In this document: positions 7,822 to 14,447 of the stretch, one piece after another
Layout: each line of letters begins with the position of its first letter
Position numbering within the stretch: position 1 is the first letter of the stretch
Assembly (NCBI RefSeq): GCF_003425665.1
Contig: NZ_QQRQ01000018.1
Location: forward strand, 1-35,491
Direction: 5' to 3'
Origin: Evtepia gabavorous
GTDB lineage: Bacteria > Bacillota > Clostridia > Oscillospirales > Oscillospiraceae
DNA: 35,491 bases
Notes under the pieces: model-generated
The model's input: only the letters and a program-made list of their open reading frames with translations
Database searches by the model: none
What the model was told of the DNA's origin: nothing
Position numbers and translations under genes: made by a program

Positions 7822-8034
7822 ATGGATTTGCGGAACAACCAAATTACCGTCCGGGAGCTTCTGGCGGACCCCAAAGCCCGGCAGGTACTGGCCCGCCAGT
7901 TTCCCCAGGTCATTAACCGGCCCATTGTGGCAAAATCCGGTTCCATGACCCTGGACAAGGCGATGAAATTGGGGGCGGCCTACGTACCCAAAAGAGTCAT
8001 TCAGGAGACCCTGGAGGAGCTCAGGCGGCTGTAA
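7822..8034 (+). CDS. Small conserved-looking protein of unknown function
   Basis: A 70-residue protein I do not recognise. GGGAGGTGAGAGAAC directly before the ATG is a strong ribosome binding site. The sequence is soluble and mostly helical, with two halves: an ITVRELLADPKARQVLARQFP helix-turn region and a second helix pair (LDKAMKLGAAYVPKRVIQETLEEL). It has no cysteines, no membrane segment and no signal peptide. The LLADPKAR...L pattern recalls short accessory modules at the ends of some clostridial enzymes, but this is only an impression. The gene is divergent from the DUF1540 gene and convergent with the next gene. Confidence 0.7.
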   Translation: MDLRNNQITVRELLADPKARQVLARQFPQVINRPIVAKSGSMTLDKAMKLGAAYVPKRVIQETLEELRRL

Positions 8035-8041
8035 CAGGAAC

Positions 8042-8061
8042 GGGCCGGGAAAGCCCGGCCC
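8042..8061. terminator. GC-rich hairpin between convergent genes
   Basis: GGGCCGGG (8042-8049) pairs with CCCGGCCC (8054-8061) around an AAAG loop. It abuts the stop codon of the minus-strand gene. Neither side has a clear T-run, so its strength as a terminator is uncertain. Confidence 0.45.
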
Positions 8062-8619
8062 TTACATAGATTCCTGTCCGGGGGAGACAGGACGGTCTCG
8101 CCGGTACCACAGCAGGCAATCTGTGCTCCCGGTTCGATGGAGAAGAAAGAGGGAGAGAAGGCCGTCCGCGGCGAACAGAAGAAAAAGAATTTGAGTCAGC
8201 CCAAGGGGTATCCGGGCCAGAAGAGGGGAGAACAGCGGCTGCAGCCCATAGACGGTCAACAGGGACAATGCCCCCCAGAAAAGCGTGTATAGGGGGCAGA
8301 TCCGCCCAGAGAGATTGCCCGGCTGCTGGTCGTATTCCCAGAAACGGACCCCCACGCCCTTTTCGTAAAAAACGGCCACGACATATTCCACCAGTGTGGC
8401 CACCAGGGCGCCGGCCAAAAAGACCAGGAGAGGGCGGCGCAGCAGAAGCGCTGGCAGAGACAGCACCGCCAGAGCGCCCAGGCCGTAGACGGGGCAGAGA
8501 GGGAGAAACAGGAGACATTTGCGGTCCTGCTTGGGATGATGGCAGAGGCGGGTATACGCCACCTCAATCAAAAATCCCAAAAAGCTGTAAAGGAAGAAAG
8601 TGGAAAAGAACTGGTCCAT
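8062..8619 (-). CDS. CmpB-like putative ABC-transporter permease / membrane protein
   Basis: A 185-residue integral membrane protein with about five helices. It resembles the 'putative ABC transporter permease' family (ABC_trans_CmpB, PF06541). Typical features are the N-terminal FFLYSFLGFLIEVAYTR, the CPVYGLGAL stretch, FLAGALVATLVEYV, the soluble RFWEYDQQPGNLSGRICPLY segment and the following FWGALSLL. The gene has no ATPase partner nearby, and the transport annotation of this family is weak. AAAGGAGGTGTTGCT precedes the ATG. Confidence 0.8.
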   Translation of the reverse strand: MDQFFSTFFLYSFLGFLIEVAYTRLCHHPKQDRKCLLFLPLCPVYGLGALAVLSLPALLLRRPLLVFLAGALVATLVEYVVAVFYEKGVGVRFWEYDQQPGNLSGRICPLYTLFWGALSLLTVYGLQPLFSPLLARIPLGLTQILFLLFAADGLLSLFLLHRTGSTDCLLWYRRDRPVSPGQESM

Positions 8620-8706
8620 AGCAACACCTCCTTTCTATCATGTCCTCCGCGCGGGTGGTTATCCCAAGGAAAAAAGAAAATTTTCCGAATCTACCTGAAA
8701 AAAGTG

Positions 8707-8735
8707 TTGACAAAACGCTTAAAATATGGTAGCCT
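8707..8735 (+). promoter_or_regulatory. Promoter of the tRNA operon
   Basis: Perfect -35 TTGACA (8707-8712), a 17-base spacer and a weak -10 TAGCCT (8730-8735) preceded by TGG, which makes an extended -10. It lies about 34 bases upstream of tRNA-Gly. Confidence 0.6.
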
Positions 8736-8768
8736 ATACAAGCTAACGGTTCCGGAATACGTACTTAT

Positions 8769-8842
8769 GCGGGTGTAGTTCAATGGTAGAATCCCAGCCT
8801 TCCAAGCTGGTCGCGTGGGTTCGATTCCCATCACCCGCTCCA
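8769..8842 (+). tRNA. tRNA-Gly (anticodon TCC)
   Basis: 74 bases including an encoded CCA. The acceptor stem is GCGGGTG / CACCCGC, the anticodon loop CTTCCAA, and the T arm TGGGTTCGATTCCCA. Confidence 0.95.
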
Positions 8843-8945
8843 TCTGCAAAGCTGACAGCGATAGGGTGTCGGCTTTGCAGATGGAACGATACGGGAACGG
8901 TGGAAGGAAGGGCCGTCAGGCTTTTCCGGGGGCAGCTTGTTATAT

Positions 8946-9022
<77 letters not shown>

Positions 9023-9054
9023 TGTTTCCCTGTTACTGCTTAGGAAGCGATTTG

Positions 9055-9131
<77 letters not shown>

Positions 9132-9196
9132 GATATCTCGGGAGAGAGCCGGAGCAGCGGTTCCGGCTCTCTTCTCATAGAGAGTGGATTCTATGA

Positions 9197-9271
9197 TGGG
9201 GTGTCGCCAAGTGGTAAGGCACGGGACTTTGACTCCCGCATTCGCTGGTTCGAGTCCGGCCACCCCAGCCA
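9197..9271 (+). tRNA. tRNA-Gln (anticodon TTG)
   Basis: 75 bases including CCA. The acceptor stem is TGGGGTG / CACCCCA, with the T1 usual in Firmicute tRNA-Gln, and the anticodon loop is CTTTGAC. Confidence 0.95.
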
Positions 9272-9278
9272 TCTTTTT

Positions 9279-9354
9279 GACCCGTTAGCTCAGTTGGCAG
9301 AGCACCTGCCTTTTAAGCAGGGTGTCCGGGGTTCGAATCCCCGACGGGTCACCA
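9279..9354 (+). tRNA. tRNA-Lys (anticodon TTT)
   Basis: 76 bases including CCA. The acceptor stem is GACCCGT / ACGGGTC and the anticodon loop CTTTTAA. It is the last of the array and lies 7 bases after tRNA-Gln. Confidence 0.95.
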
Positions 9355-9356
9355 AG

Positions 9357-9390
9357 AAAACCCTTGAACCTTAAAGGTTCGAGGGTTTTT
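9357..9390 (+). terminator. Terminator of the tRNA operon
   Basis: AAAACCCTTGAACC and GGTTCGAGGGTTTTTT form a long stem with one mismatch and a short loop, ending in a T-run, directly after tRNA-Lys. Confidence 0.88.
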
Positions 9391-9651
9391 TAGTTTTATT
9401 TTCTTTCTATTTGTTAGTAACTTGATAATAACATCCCGTGTTTTCAACAGCTTGCAAAATATCATCCATATCTACGGTGGTTTAATTCTTTCTTGAGCGT
9501 TATTCGCATTGGTTCCGATCACGATAGTTAGAATCAGAAATGCCACCATGACCGGAAATATCCACTTCAAAAACGCCTGGAATGTTTTGCCATTTCAGAC
9601 GTTTTTTTGTTGCACTTTTTGAAAAAACACGTCTTAAATAGGGAAGGTCCT
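9391..9651. other. AT-rich intergenic stretch after tRNA-Lys
   Basis: This gap is visibly richer in A/T than the neighbouring genes. It holds no credible full gene. On the minus strand, 9472-9549 encodes a 25-residue peptide with a single hydrophobic helix (VAFLILTIVIG) that continues open upstream, but no ribosome binding site is seen. It may be a gene remnant. A likely terminator at 9571-9608 lies within the gap. Confidence 0.5.
9571..9608. terminator. Probable terminator in the gap before the SLH gene
   Basis: AAACGCCTGGAATG (9571-9584) pairs with CATTTCAGACGTTT (9591-9604), with one mismatch and one G-U pair, followed by TTTTT on plus. A shorter T-run also follows on minus. No complete gene that it would serve lies upstream, which fits a decayed insertion. 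Confidence 0.55.
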
Positions 9652-9680
9652 TTGCAAGGAGCCGTTTCCTGGTGTAAAAT
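9652..9680 (+). promoter_or_regulatory. Promoter of the SLH-domain gene
   Basis: -35 TTGCAA (9652-9657), a 17-base spacer and -10 TAAAAT (9675-9680), about 58 bases upstream of the start codon. Confidence 0.7.
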
Positions 9681-9738
9681 TAAAAAAGGGAGTTTTGGAA
9701 GACTGTCCCTTGAATGAAAACAAAGGAGGAACAAGAGC

Positions 9739-10830
9739 ATGTTAAAACGAGGATTCGCCTTTGCCCTGGCGCTGGTGATGCTGGTGTCGGTGGCCAGTGC
9801 CGTGGAGGCAGTGACGCCGGATGGGGACACGTATGAGGTCTCGGCCTGGGCACAGAAGGATGTGGCGGAAGCATGGAACGTGGGCTTGTATAAAGGGGGG
9901 GGATATGAGAACTATCGTATGCCTGCTGACAGGTCCTTGCTTGGACAGGTTGCGTCCCGGCTGGTGGCGCTGGCCTTCGGCGGGGACTATGATGCCTATA
10001 CCGGGTATCGGGGGCTGCAGAGACAGATCAAGGATCAACCGTGGGGCAGCACGGTGGCGGAGGAATTGGGGCTGCTTCAGGGCCGTGAGGATGGAGACAT
10101 GGACTACGACGCCGTCATTACCCGGCAGGAGGCCGCTGTGGTTTTGGCGCGGGCCTATCGGCTGTATTGCGATGAGGTCCATGATGACGCGGAGCCACTG
10201 TCCTATGCCGACAGCGGGATGATTGCGGACTGGGCAGAAGCCGACGTACAGCTTATGACCCACCTGGGCGTTATGAATGGTGTGGGGGAGAACAAGTTTA
10301 ACCCCCAAGGCACGTGTACGATCGAGCAGTGCCTGGTTACAGTAGTTCGTCTGTATGAAAACACCTGTAAGGGCAAGCCTGTGGTCGAGAATGATTTCTT
10401 TGATCTGACCCCGCGGCAGGCTGCGATCTCTCAGGCCTATCGGCCGGTGCTCTATTGTGGCTCTGCGGAAAACGACAAGACCTTTGCAGTCGTTTACAAT
10501 ACATCGGGAGCATATATAGGTCCTACTCGCATGAAAGTCGTCGTAGTGGATGCCGCTGGGACATGCGCAGAATATCGGACTGTCATCAAAGAGTCTCATA
10601 ACATCTTTTGGGGGGCCGGTGAGAATGGGCAGTCTGATGCTGCTGTCGACAAGATTTGGTTGTCGGAAGATGGCAGCAAGGTTTACTATCAGAGTACGCT
10701 GGAAGAAGATGTCTATCCCTATTATCCCGACGGGACCTATGGTGAGCTGTTGTTCGCCAAAGGGGTCTACACTGTGACGCTGGATGTGGCAAGCGGGAAA
10801 CAGACCTATACGCGGGAGGACTTGCGCTAA
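9739..10830 (+). CDS. Secreted protein with S-layer homology (SLH) repeats
   Basis: A 363-residue protein with an N-terminal signal peptide (KRGFAFALALVMLVSVASA, cleavage probably after residue 21-24). Three SLH-type repeats follow over roughly residues 30-225. The first is degenerate, the second contains AEELGLLQGRED...ITRQEAAVVLARAY, and the third reads SYADSGMIADWAEADVQLM...ENKFNPQGTCTIEQCLVTVVRLY. SLH domains normally anchor proteins to pyruvylated secondary cell-wall polymers. The last 130 residues look like a beta-rich domain that I do not recognise (KTFAVVYNTSG...DKIWLSEDGSKVYY). AAAGGAGGAACAAGAGC precedes the ATG. The gene has its own promoter and terminator and forms a single-gene unit. 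Confidence 0.85.
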   Translation: MLKRGFAFALALVMLVSVASAVEAVTPDGDTYEVSAWAQKDVAEAWNVGLYKGGGYENYRMPADRSLLGQVASRLVALAFGGDYDAYTGYRGLQRQIKDQPWGSTVAEELGLLQGREDGDMDYDAVITRQEAAVVLARAYRLYCDEVHDDAEPLSYADSGMIADWAEADVQLMTHLGVMNGVGENKFNPQGTCTIEQCLVTVVRLYENTCKGKPVVENDFFDLTPRQAAISQAYRPVLYCGSAENDKTFAVVYNTSGAYIGPTRMKVVVVDAAGTCAEYRTVIKESHNIFWGAGENGQSDAAVDKIWLSEDGSKVYYQSTLEEDVYPYYPDGTYGELLFAKGVYTVTLDVASGKQTYTREDLR

Positions 10831-10837
10831 ATTTTCC

Positions 10838-10876
10838 TTCAGAGACCTGTTTTACAGGTCTCTGAATTATTTTTGG
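10838..10876 (+). terminator. Terminator of the SLH gene
   Basis: A perfect 13-bp stem (10838-10850 with 10854-10866) around TTT, followed by TTATTTTT. Confidence 0.9.
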
Positions 10877-10929
10877 AAATGTTCGGAAAACACGTTTATT
10901 TTTGGGGAGGAATGGTATCTTTTTCAATC

Positions 10930-10968
10930 ATCTAAGAAATAGAGGCCTCAATAATCTCTTAGAAATTC
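10930..10968. repeat. Interrupted inverted repeat upstream of the 266-residue protein
   Basis: TCTAAGA and TCTTAGA arms flank a GAGGCCTC core in the 65 bases before the start codon at 10995. The symmetry could be an operator or an RNA hairpin near the ribosome binding region. No clear -35/-10 pair was found next to it. Confidence 0.45.
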
Positions 10969-10994
10969 TTTAAGATTGGAACGGAAAAAACAAT

Positions 10995-11795
10995 ATGCCG
11001 ATTGGAACTTACACTATGCTGAAGGGAACCAAGCCCGCTTTTGAAGAGAAGAGCAGCGCCAACTACTATGCCTATGGGCCCAGCGGCTCTGTGGCTACCT
11101 ACAAGAAGATCTCCGGTCTGATCACGCTCCCGGATAAGGTTCGTCTGGTAGGCACCGGCAAGGGCCGGAACGCGTTTATCTCTCTTGGCGTTACTGCCAA
11201 GGGCGGCAAGAGAGGCATCGATATTGGCCTGAGAAACCGCGGACTGGGTTGCCAGAATGAGGAGTTGGATATTAACATTCCCTCCAAGGATACCGGCTAT
11301 GGTTGGCATCCGTATTGCATCGAGTTGGATAAGACGATCGATGCTGGCTATTACTTTGATGGCCAGAAAAATATTCATAAGACGGATCAGGTCAGTCGAA
11401 ATGATGCCTATTTTGCGCCTAACAATGCAAAACAGGCACGCTTTGAAATTGTGCCGAACACCAACGGGAGAAGTGTTCACTTCACTGTGACCTGGCTGGA
11501 TGCAAACGGCACCCAAGTTGGCACTGTGTTCGACAGAGTAATCGATCTGGAGGGGACCTATCAGTGGGACAACTTCTGCCGCTTTGCCTCCTTGGTGACC
11601 CCGGAGAGAACGGCCACCATGACAGACAGCACCTACGTGGTAAACGGTGGGTTTGCGACCCTGAAGATCGGCAGCGCCAACTGGGGTATCACCACGTCCC
11701 AGGTCCCCCTGGCCTGGATCATGAACGAACCCAAGTGCAAGCTGAACAGCAAGTGGGCGGTGGGGGAGTCGTTCACCATCGACCATTGGGCATAA
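10995..11795 (+). CDS. Protein of unknown function, beta-rich, 266 residues
   Basis: I do not recognise this protein. It has no signal peptide, membrane helix or lipobox. It is rich in Gly, Thr, Asn and aromatic residues and in alternating hydrophobic/polar stretches, as in beta-sandwich or lectin-like folds (HFTVTWLDANGTQVGTVFD, GGFATLKIGSANWGITTSQ). The start is the only ATG after an in-frame stop at 10971. The ribosome binding site is poor (GGAACGGA), unlike almost every other gene here, and codon use is less GC-biased at its 5' end. It stands alone between two terminators. Possibilities include a cargo or surface-associated protein, or a gene gained by transfer. The coding call is good; the function is open. 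Confidence 0.75.
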   Translation: MPIGTYTMLKGTKPAFEEKSSANYYAYGPSGSVATYKKISGLITLPDKVRLVGTGKGRNAFISLGVTAKGGKRGIDIGLRNRGLGCQNEELDINIPSKDTGYGWHPYCIELDKTIDAGYYFDGQKNIHKTDQVSRNDAYFAPNNAKQARFEIVPNTNGRSVHFTVTWLDANGTQVGTVFDRVIDLEGTYQWDNFCRFASLVTPERTATMTDSTYVVNGGFATLKIGSANWGITTSQVPLAWIMNEPKCKLNSKWAVGESFTIDHWA

Positions 11796-11828
11796 GCCAG
11801 CAACGCTGCCATTGATGCACCGAACAAA

Positions 11829-11858
11829 GGAGAGCCGCGAACCATCTCGCGGCTCTCC
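11829..11858 (+). terminator. Hairpin after the 266-residue gene
   Basis: A 12-bp perfect stem (GGAGAGCCGCGA 11829-11840, TCGCGGCTCTCC 11847-11858). The T-run on plus is weak (TTCC). Confidence 0.6.
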
Positions 11859-11884
11859 TTCCAAAAAGATTCGCAGGAAAAGGA

Positions 11885-11919
11885 AAATGCGTAAGTCCTT
11901 TGTTTGGACTTACGCATTT
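11885..11919 (-). terminator. Terminator of the LysR gene
   Basis: A 14-bp perfect stem (11885-11898 with 11906-11919) around a 7-base loop. Read on minus it ends in ATTTTCCTTTTCC. It lies 64 bases past the LysR stop. Confidence 0.75.
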
Positions 11920-11982
11920 ACGCCATGTAACACTTTTCTTTTAGCACAGAGAACGGAAAAAAGTCAAGGGAACAGACAAGGC

Positions 11983-12858
11983 TCAGCGCGTAACCCCCAT
12001 GGTCTTTTTGGCGCGAACGAGAAACCGGCGGGCGGCGGGGGAGAGACTGTCCAGATCGGGCAGGGAGGCGCCCAGCTGCCGGTGGGCCCGGGGAACCAAG
12101 GGGCGGACGGTGACGCCCGGGTGGTCCTCATGGAGGTAGAGAGCGGGCATCACCGAGACGCCCAGCTCCAGCCGGACCATGGCCAGGATGGCCAGTTCAT
12201 CCTTGGAGGTCCAACGGACGTTGGGGTGAACGCCCGCCTCCTGGATCACCCGGGAGATGTCGTAGTCATAGGCCCGGTCTTCCAGGATGAAGGGTTCGCT
12301 GGCCAGCTGGGCCAGGGAGAGCTCCTCACAGCCCGCCAGAGGGTGCCCGTCGGGGACCACCGCCCAGATTTCATCCTCCAGGAAGGGAATCCAGTGATTC
12401 TGGCTGTTCTCATGGTAGCTGCAAAAGGCCAGGTCCACCGAGCCCTCCCGCAGCCATTCATCCAGCTCCTCCTGCCCGCTCTCCCGGATGGAGACGGTGA
12501 TGCCGGGGTAATGCTGGGCGAAGTCCCGGAGGATTTCCGGCAGCCAGAAACGGGAGATGGAGGGAAAGGTGGCCAGGGAGACGGTGCCCACGGCCAGGCC
12601 GCGGATATCGGCGGCCTCCTGCTCCAGCTGGCGGCTCTTTCGGTCCAGGTCCCGCAGCAGAGGGAGAATCCGCTGGCAGTCCTCGGTGGGACGGACGCCG
12701 GTACGGGAGCGGACCAGAAGGGGAAAACCCAGCTCTGTCTCCAGGGTCTTGATGACATAACTGAGTCCGGACTGGGTGTACCCCAGCTGTTCCGCCGCCC
12801 GTGTCAGGTTGCCCAGGTCAATGGCGGTGAGCAGGGCCACGCATTTGTTTTGGTCCAT
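11983..12858 (-). CDS. LysR-family transcriptional regulator
   Basis: A 291-residue LysR-type regulator. Residues 1-60 form the winged helix-turn-helix (LGNLTRAAEQLGYTQSGLSYVIKTLE), a linker helix follows, then a periplasmic-binding-protein-like effector domain (residues about 90-285, with GTVSLATFPSISRFWLPEIL and DLAFCSYHENS). The start at 12858 is set by GGAAAGGAGGCACC; the upstream in-frame codons up to 12990 fall in the control region. It is transcribed away from a small membrane protein gene (13063-13251). Two palindromes in the shared region make that gene and lysR itself the likely targets. The effector is unknown. Confidence 0.92.
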   Translation of the reverse strand: MDQNKCVALLTAIDLGNLTRAAEQLGYTQSGLSYVIKTLETELGFPLLVRSRTGVRPTEDCQRILPLLRDLDRKSRQLEQEAADIRGLAVGTVSLATFPSISRFWLPEILRDFAQHYPGITVSIRESGQEELDEWLREGSVDLAFCSYHENSQNHWIPFLEDEIWAVVPDGHPLAGCEELSLAQLASEPFILEDRAYDYDISRVIQEAGVHPNVRWTSKDELAILAMVRLELGVSVMPALYLHEDHPGVTVRPLVPRAHRQLGASLPDLDSLSPAARRFLVRAKKTMGVTR

Positions 12859-12887
12859 GGTGCCTCCTTTCCAGGCAGAGACAGGGG

Positions 12888-12919
12888 GGAACCATTTGGT
12901 TCCATTGGAAAATCCAATG
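12888..12919. promoter_or_regulatory. Two adjacent palindromes, probable LysR operator
   Basis: GGAACCATTTGGTTCC (12888-12903) is immediately followed by CATTGGA-AAA-TCCAATG (12903-12919). The second contains the T-N11-A pattern of LysR sites, and its centre is about 65 bases before the predicted start of the rightward transcript, the usual place for the LysR recognition site. Confidence 0.65.
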
Positions 12920-12940
12920 ATAAAGGTGGGTTTTCCTTGT

Positions 12941-12969
12941 TTTACAAAGGGAAGTGGGTTTAGTATAAT
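12941..12969 (+). promoter_or_regulatory. Promoter of the small membrane protein gene
   Basis: -35 TTTACA (12941-12946), a 17-base spacer, and a perfect -10 TATAAT (12964-12969). The transcript start is predicted near 12976. Confidence 0.8.
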
Positions 12970-13062
12970 GCAATTAGAAAGAGAAAGCAAGCAGACCGGC
13001 CGGAGAAACTTTCCTTTCTGATCGCTGCAAGCCTTTCATGGACCCAAGAAAGGAGCATTCCA

Positions 13063-13251
13063 ATGAAAAGCAGAACATCTCATTTGATCCACCTGTTGGT
13101 TTGGCTGCTGGTTCTCACGGCCTATGTGGTTGTGCTGAACGGTCTGCCCCAGGCTCCCGGTCTTCTGCTCACCATCCCTGCGGGGTTGGGTGGGATTGCC
13201 GCGGCCCAGGAGTGGTCGGATTATCTGACCATGAAGAAACACGCGGCCTGA
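13063..13251 (+). CDS. Small two-helix membrane protein
   Basis: A 62-residue protein with two hydrophobic segments (about residues 9-26, LIHLLVWLLVLTAYVVVL, and 32-48) joined by a short Gly/Pro turn, and a charged C-terminus (YLTMKKHAA). It is not recognised as a known family. AAGAAAGGAGCATTCCA precedes the ATG, and a near-consensus promoter lies upstream. Its position opposite lysR suggests that it is the regulator's direct target. It might be a stress or transport-associated peptide, but nothing in the sequence fixes this. Confidence 0.75.
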   Translation: MKSRTSHLIHLLVWLLVLTAYVVVLNGLPQAPGLLLTIPAGLGGIAAAQEWSDYLTMKKHAA

Positions 13252-13355
13252 GTGTGCCTACCATCTCTCTTTTTCAATATTCGCTCGAAGCAAATGGGCT
13301 CGCCTTGGAACACCCCCTCTGTTCCCCGGCGGGCCCGTGCTCGTTTGGGGAGACG

Positions 13356-13398
13356 GCGGACCGCCCTGCGGAGTCTCAGACTCCGCAGGGCGGTCCGC
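13356..13398. repeat. 43-base perfect palindrome at the 3' end of yjdF
   Basis: Two 21-base arms (13356-13376 and 13378-13398) are exact reverse complements around a single C. The repeat begins one base after the yjdF stop codon. It is about 75% GC and has no T-run on either side, so it is not a normal terminator. It could block exonucleases or be one copy of a dispersed palindromic element. Confidence 0.85.
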
Positions 13399-13399
13399 T

Positions 13400-13819
13400 T
13401 CAATGGCCCCGGTGTTTTTCCCGGTGTTTCTCCCGGCGCAGGGCGGCCCGGCGGTGCTGGGCCTGGGTTCGCTTTTGACGGGCGGTCTCCTTCCGGGTCT
13501 GGACCCGCTGGGCGTGCTGCAGCTGCAGGGCCTGCTGGGCTTTGGTGCCGATGGCAGGGGTCTGGAGCTGTTTTCGGATCTCCCGCTGGAGCCGTTTGGG
13601 GTTGATCCGCGCCCGGGGCACGGTGCCGGCGGGAAGAGGCGGGGAGAACGTCAGGTCTTTCCAATGCCGCTGGAGAAAGGCATAGACCTCATAATCCTTG
13701 GGCTCTGCCCCAAAGGGAATCTTGCAGACCTGGTACAGGCCTTCCTCTTCCCGTTCGTAAAGCCCCACCCAGAAGGGAGCCTCGAAGGAGATGGTGAGGG
13801 TGGAAACTGCCGGTTTCAT
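13400..13819 (-). CDS. yjdF: YjdF family protein (DUF2992)
   Basis: A 139-residue protein of the YjdF/DUF2992 family. The N-terminal half is a compact beta-rich domain (STLTISFEAPFWVGLYEREEEGLYQVCKIPFGAEP...EVYAFL). The C-terminal half is a long, strongly basic helix (QREIRKQLQTP...RQKRTQAQHRRAALRREKHREKH). YjdF genes of Firmicutes are commonly preceded by the yjdF riboswitch, which binds azaaromatic compounds, and a structured leader is present here. A role in coping with toxic planar heteroaromatics is the current idea for the family; the biochemical activity is not known. AAAAAGGAGGAACCCAA supplies the ribosome binding site. Confidence 0.9.
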   Translation of the reverse strand: MKPAVSTLTISFEAPFWVGLYEREEEGLYQVCKIPFGAEPKDYEVYAFLQRHWKDLTFSPPLPAGTVPRARINPKRLQREIRKQLQTPAIGTKAQQALQLQHAQRVQTRKETARQKRTQAQHRRAALRREKHREKHRGH

Positions 13820-13857
13820 TTGGGTTCCTCCTTTTTGGGTTCCTATGGGGAAGGGAC

Positions 13858-13985
13858 AACCAAGGAGGCAGGTTACTGACGGTCGAGCCGCTTCCGGACT
13901 ACCAACCGGAACGTGTTTTTATCCCCACACAGGGATCATAGCAGGATTTCCACGCCGGTGCAAGCCCTTGGCGCACGTCGGGGAC
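13858..13985 (-). ncRNA. Probable yjdF (azaaromatic-sensing) riboswitch
   Basis: The 200 or so untranslated bases before yjdF on the minus strand contain compact stems: ATCCC/GGGAT (13921-13936) and TTCCGG/CCGGAA (13892-13910). Single-stranded-looking runs between them include GGAAATCCTGCTATGATCCC and CAGTAACCTGCC. The assignment rests mainly on the position before yjdF, with which this RNA class is almost always linked. The limits are approximate. A covariance-model search with Rfam yjdF would settle it. Confidence 0.65.
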
Positions 13986-14052
13986 AGGGGGCTTCAGAGG
14001 CAGCGGAGAAAGAGACGGAAAAAAACGGCGGGGTTTTGTGGAAAAGAGAGGC

Positions 14053-14081
14053 TTGACGGCGCCGGAGGGAAGTGCTATGAT
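14053..14081 (+). promoter_or_regulatory. Promoter of the trpXYZ operon
   Basis: -35 TTGACG (14053-14058), a 17-base spacer and -10 TATGAT (14076-14081), immediately upstream of the T-box leader. Confidence 0.85.
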
Positions 14082-14089
14082 ACAGACAA

Positions 14090-14380
14090 GTTAAAAATTC
14101 CAAACCAGTGAATAAGAGTAGTACCTCTTTCTTTTGCCCTTCAGAGAGCTGCGGATGGTGAGAGCGCGGCGGGACGGGGAGGAGGGAATGGACTTATGAG
14201 GGCGGAGCGAACCCCCGGCAATGGGGTAGTAGTGGCCGACGGGGACCGCACCCGTTATCCGGGCGGCACGTATGATGGTACGTGAAAAGAGCGGGCGCAA
14301 TGCGTCAATTTGGGTGGTACCGCAGGAATTCAGTCTTGTCCCATTTCGTTAGAACAAACGAATGGAACAGGGCTTTTTTT
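14090..14380 (+). promoter_or_regulatory. Tryptophan T-box riboswitch with terminator
   Basis: A long leader with the T-box element TGGGTGGTACCGC at 14311-14323 and stem I features (AATAAGAGTAGTA at the 5' side, AGAGAGCTGCGGATGGTGAG in the apical part). A specifier loop reads GAATGGACT, where TGG (14189-14191) is the likely Trp codon. An intrinsic terminator follows: arms CCATTTCGTT (14341-14350) and AACGAATGG (14357-14365), extended by GTC/GGAC-like pairs, and a seven-T run to 14380. Uncharged tRNA-Trp would stabilise the antiterminator and switch on trpXYZ. The codon is read from the position, not from folding. Confidence 0.92.
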
Positions 14381-14447
14381 GTTGTCCCATGATTTGACAA
14401 AGAGACCCTCACCACCATCGAACTCAAATCAAAAGGAGAAGATCAAC

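Noticed and set aside
8620-8660. Sigma-G-like boxes (GGATA-N17-CATGATA) before the CmpB-like gene
   Set aside because: The predicted start would fall on the ribosome binding site, leaving almost no leader, and the -35 deviates at a key base.
11812-12963. 383-codon open frame on plus opposite the LysR gene
   Set aside because: Its sequence is low-complexity and Gly/Gln-rich, as usual for antisense frames of GC-rich genes; the LysR protein is clear.
14310-14447. N-terminal extension of TrpX from 14310
   Set aside because: This stretch is the T-box motif and terminator; the lipoprotein signal and ribosome binding site fix the start at 14448.
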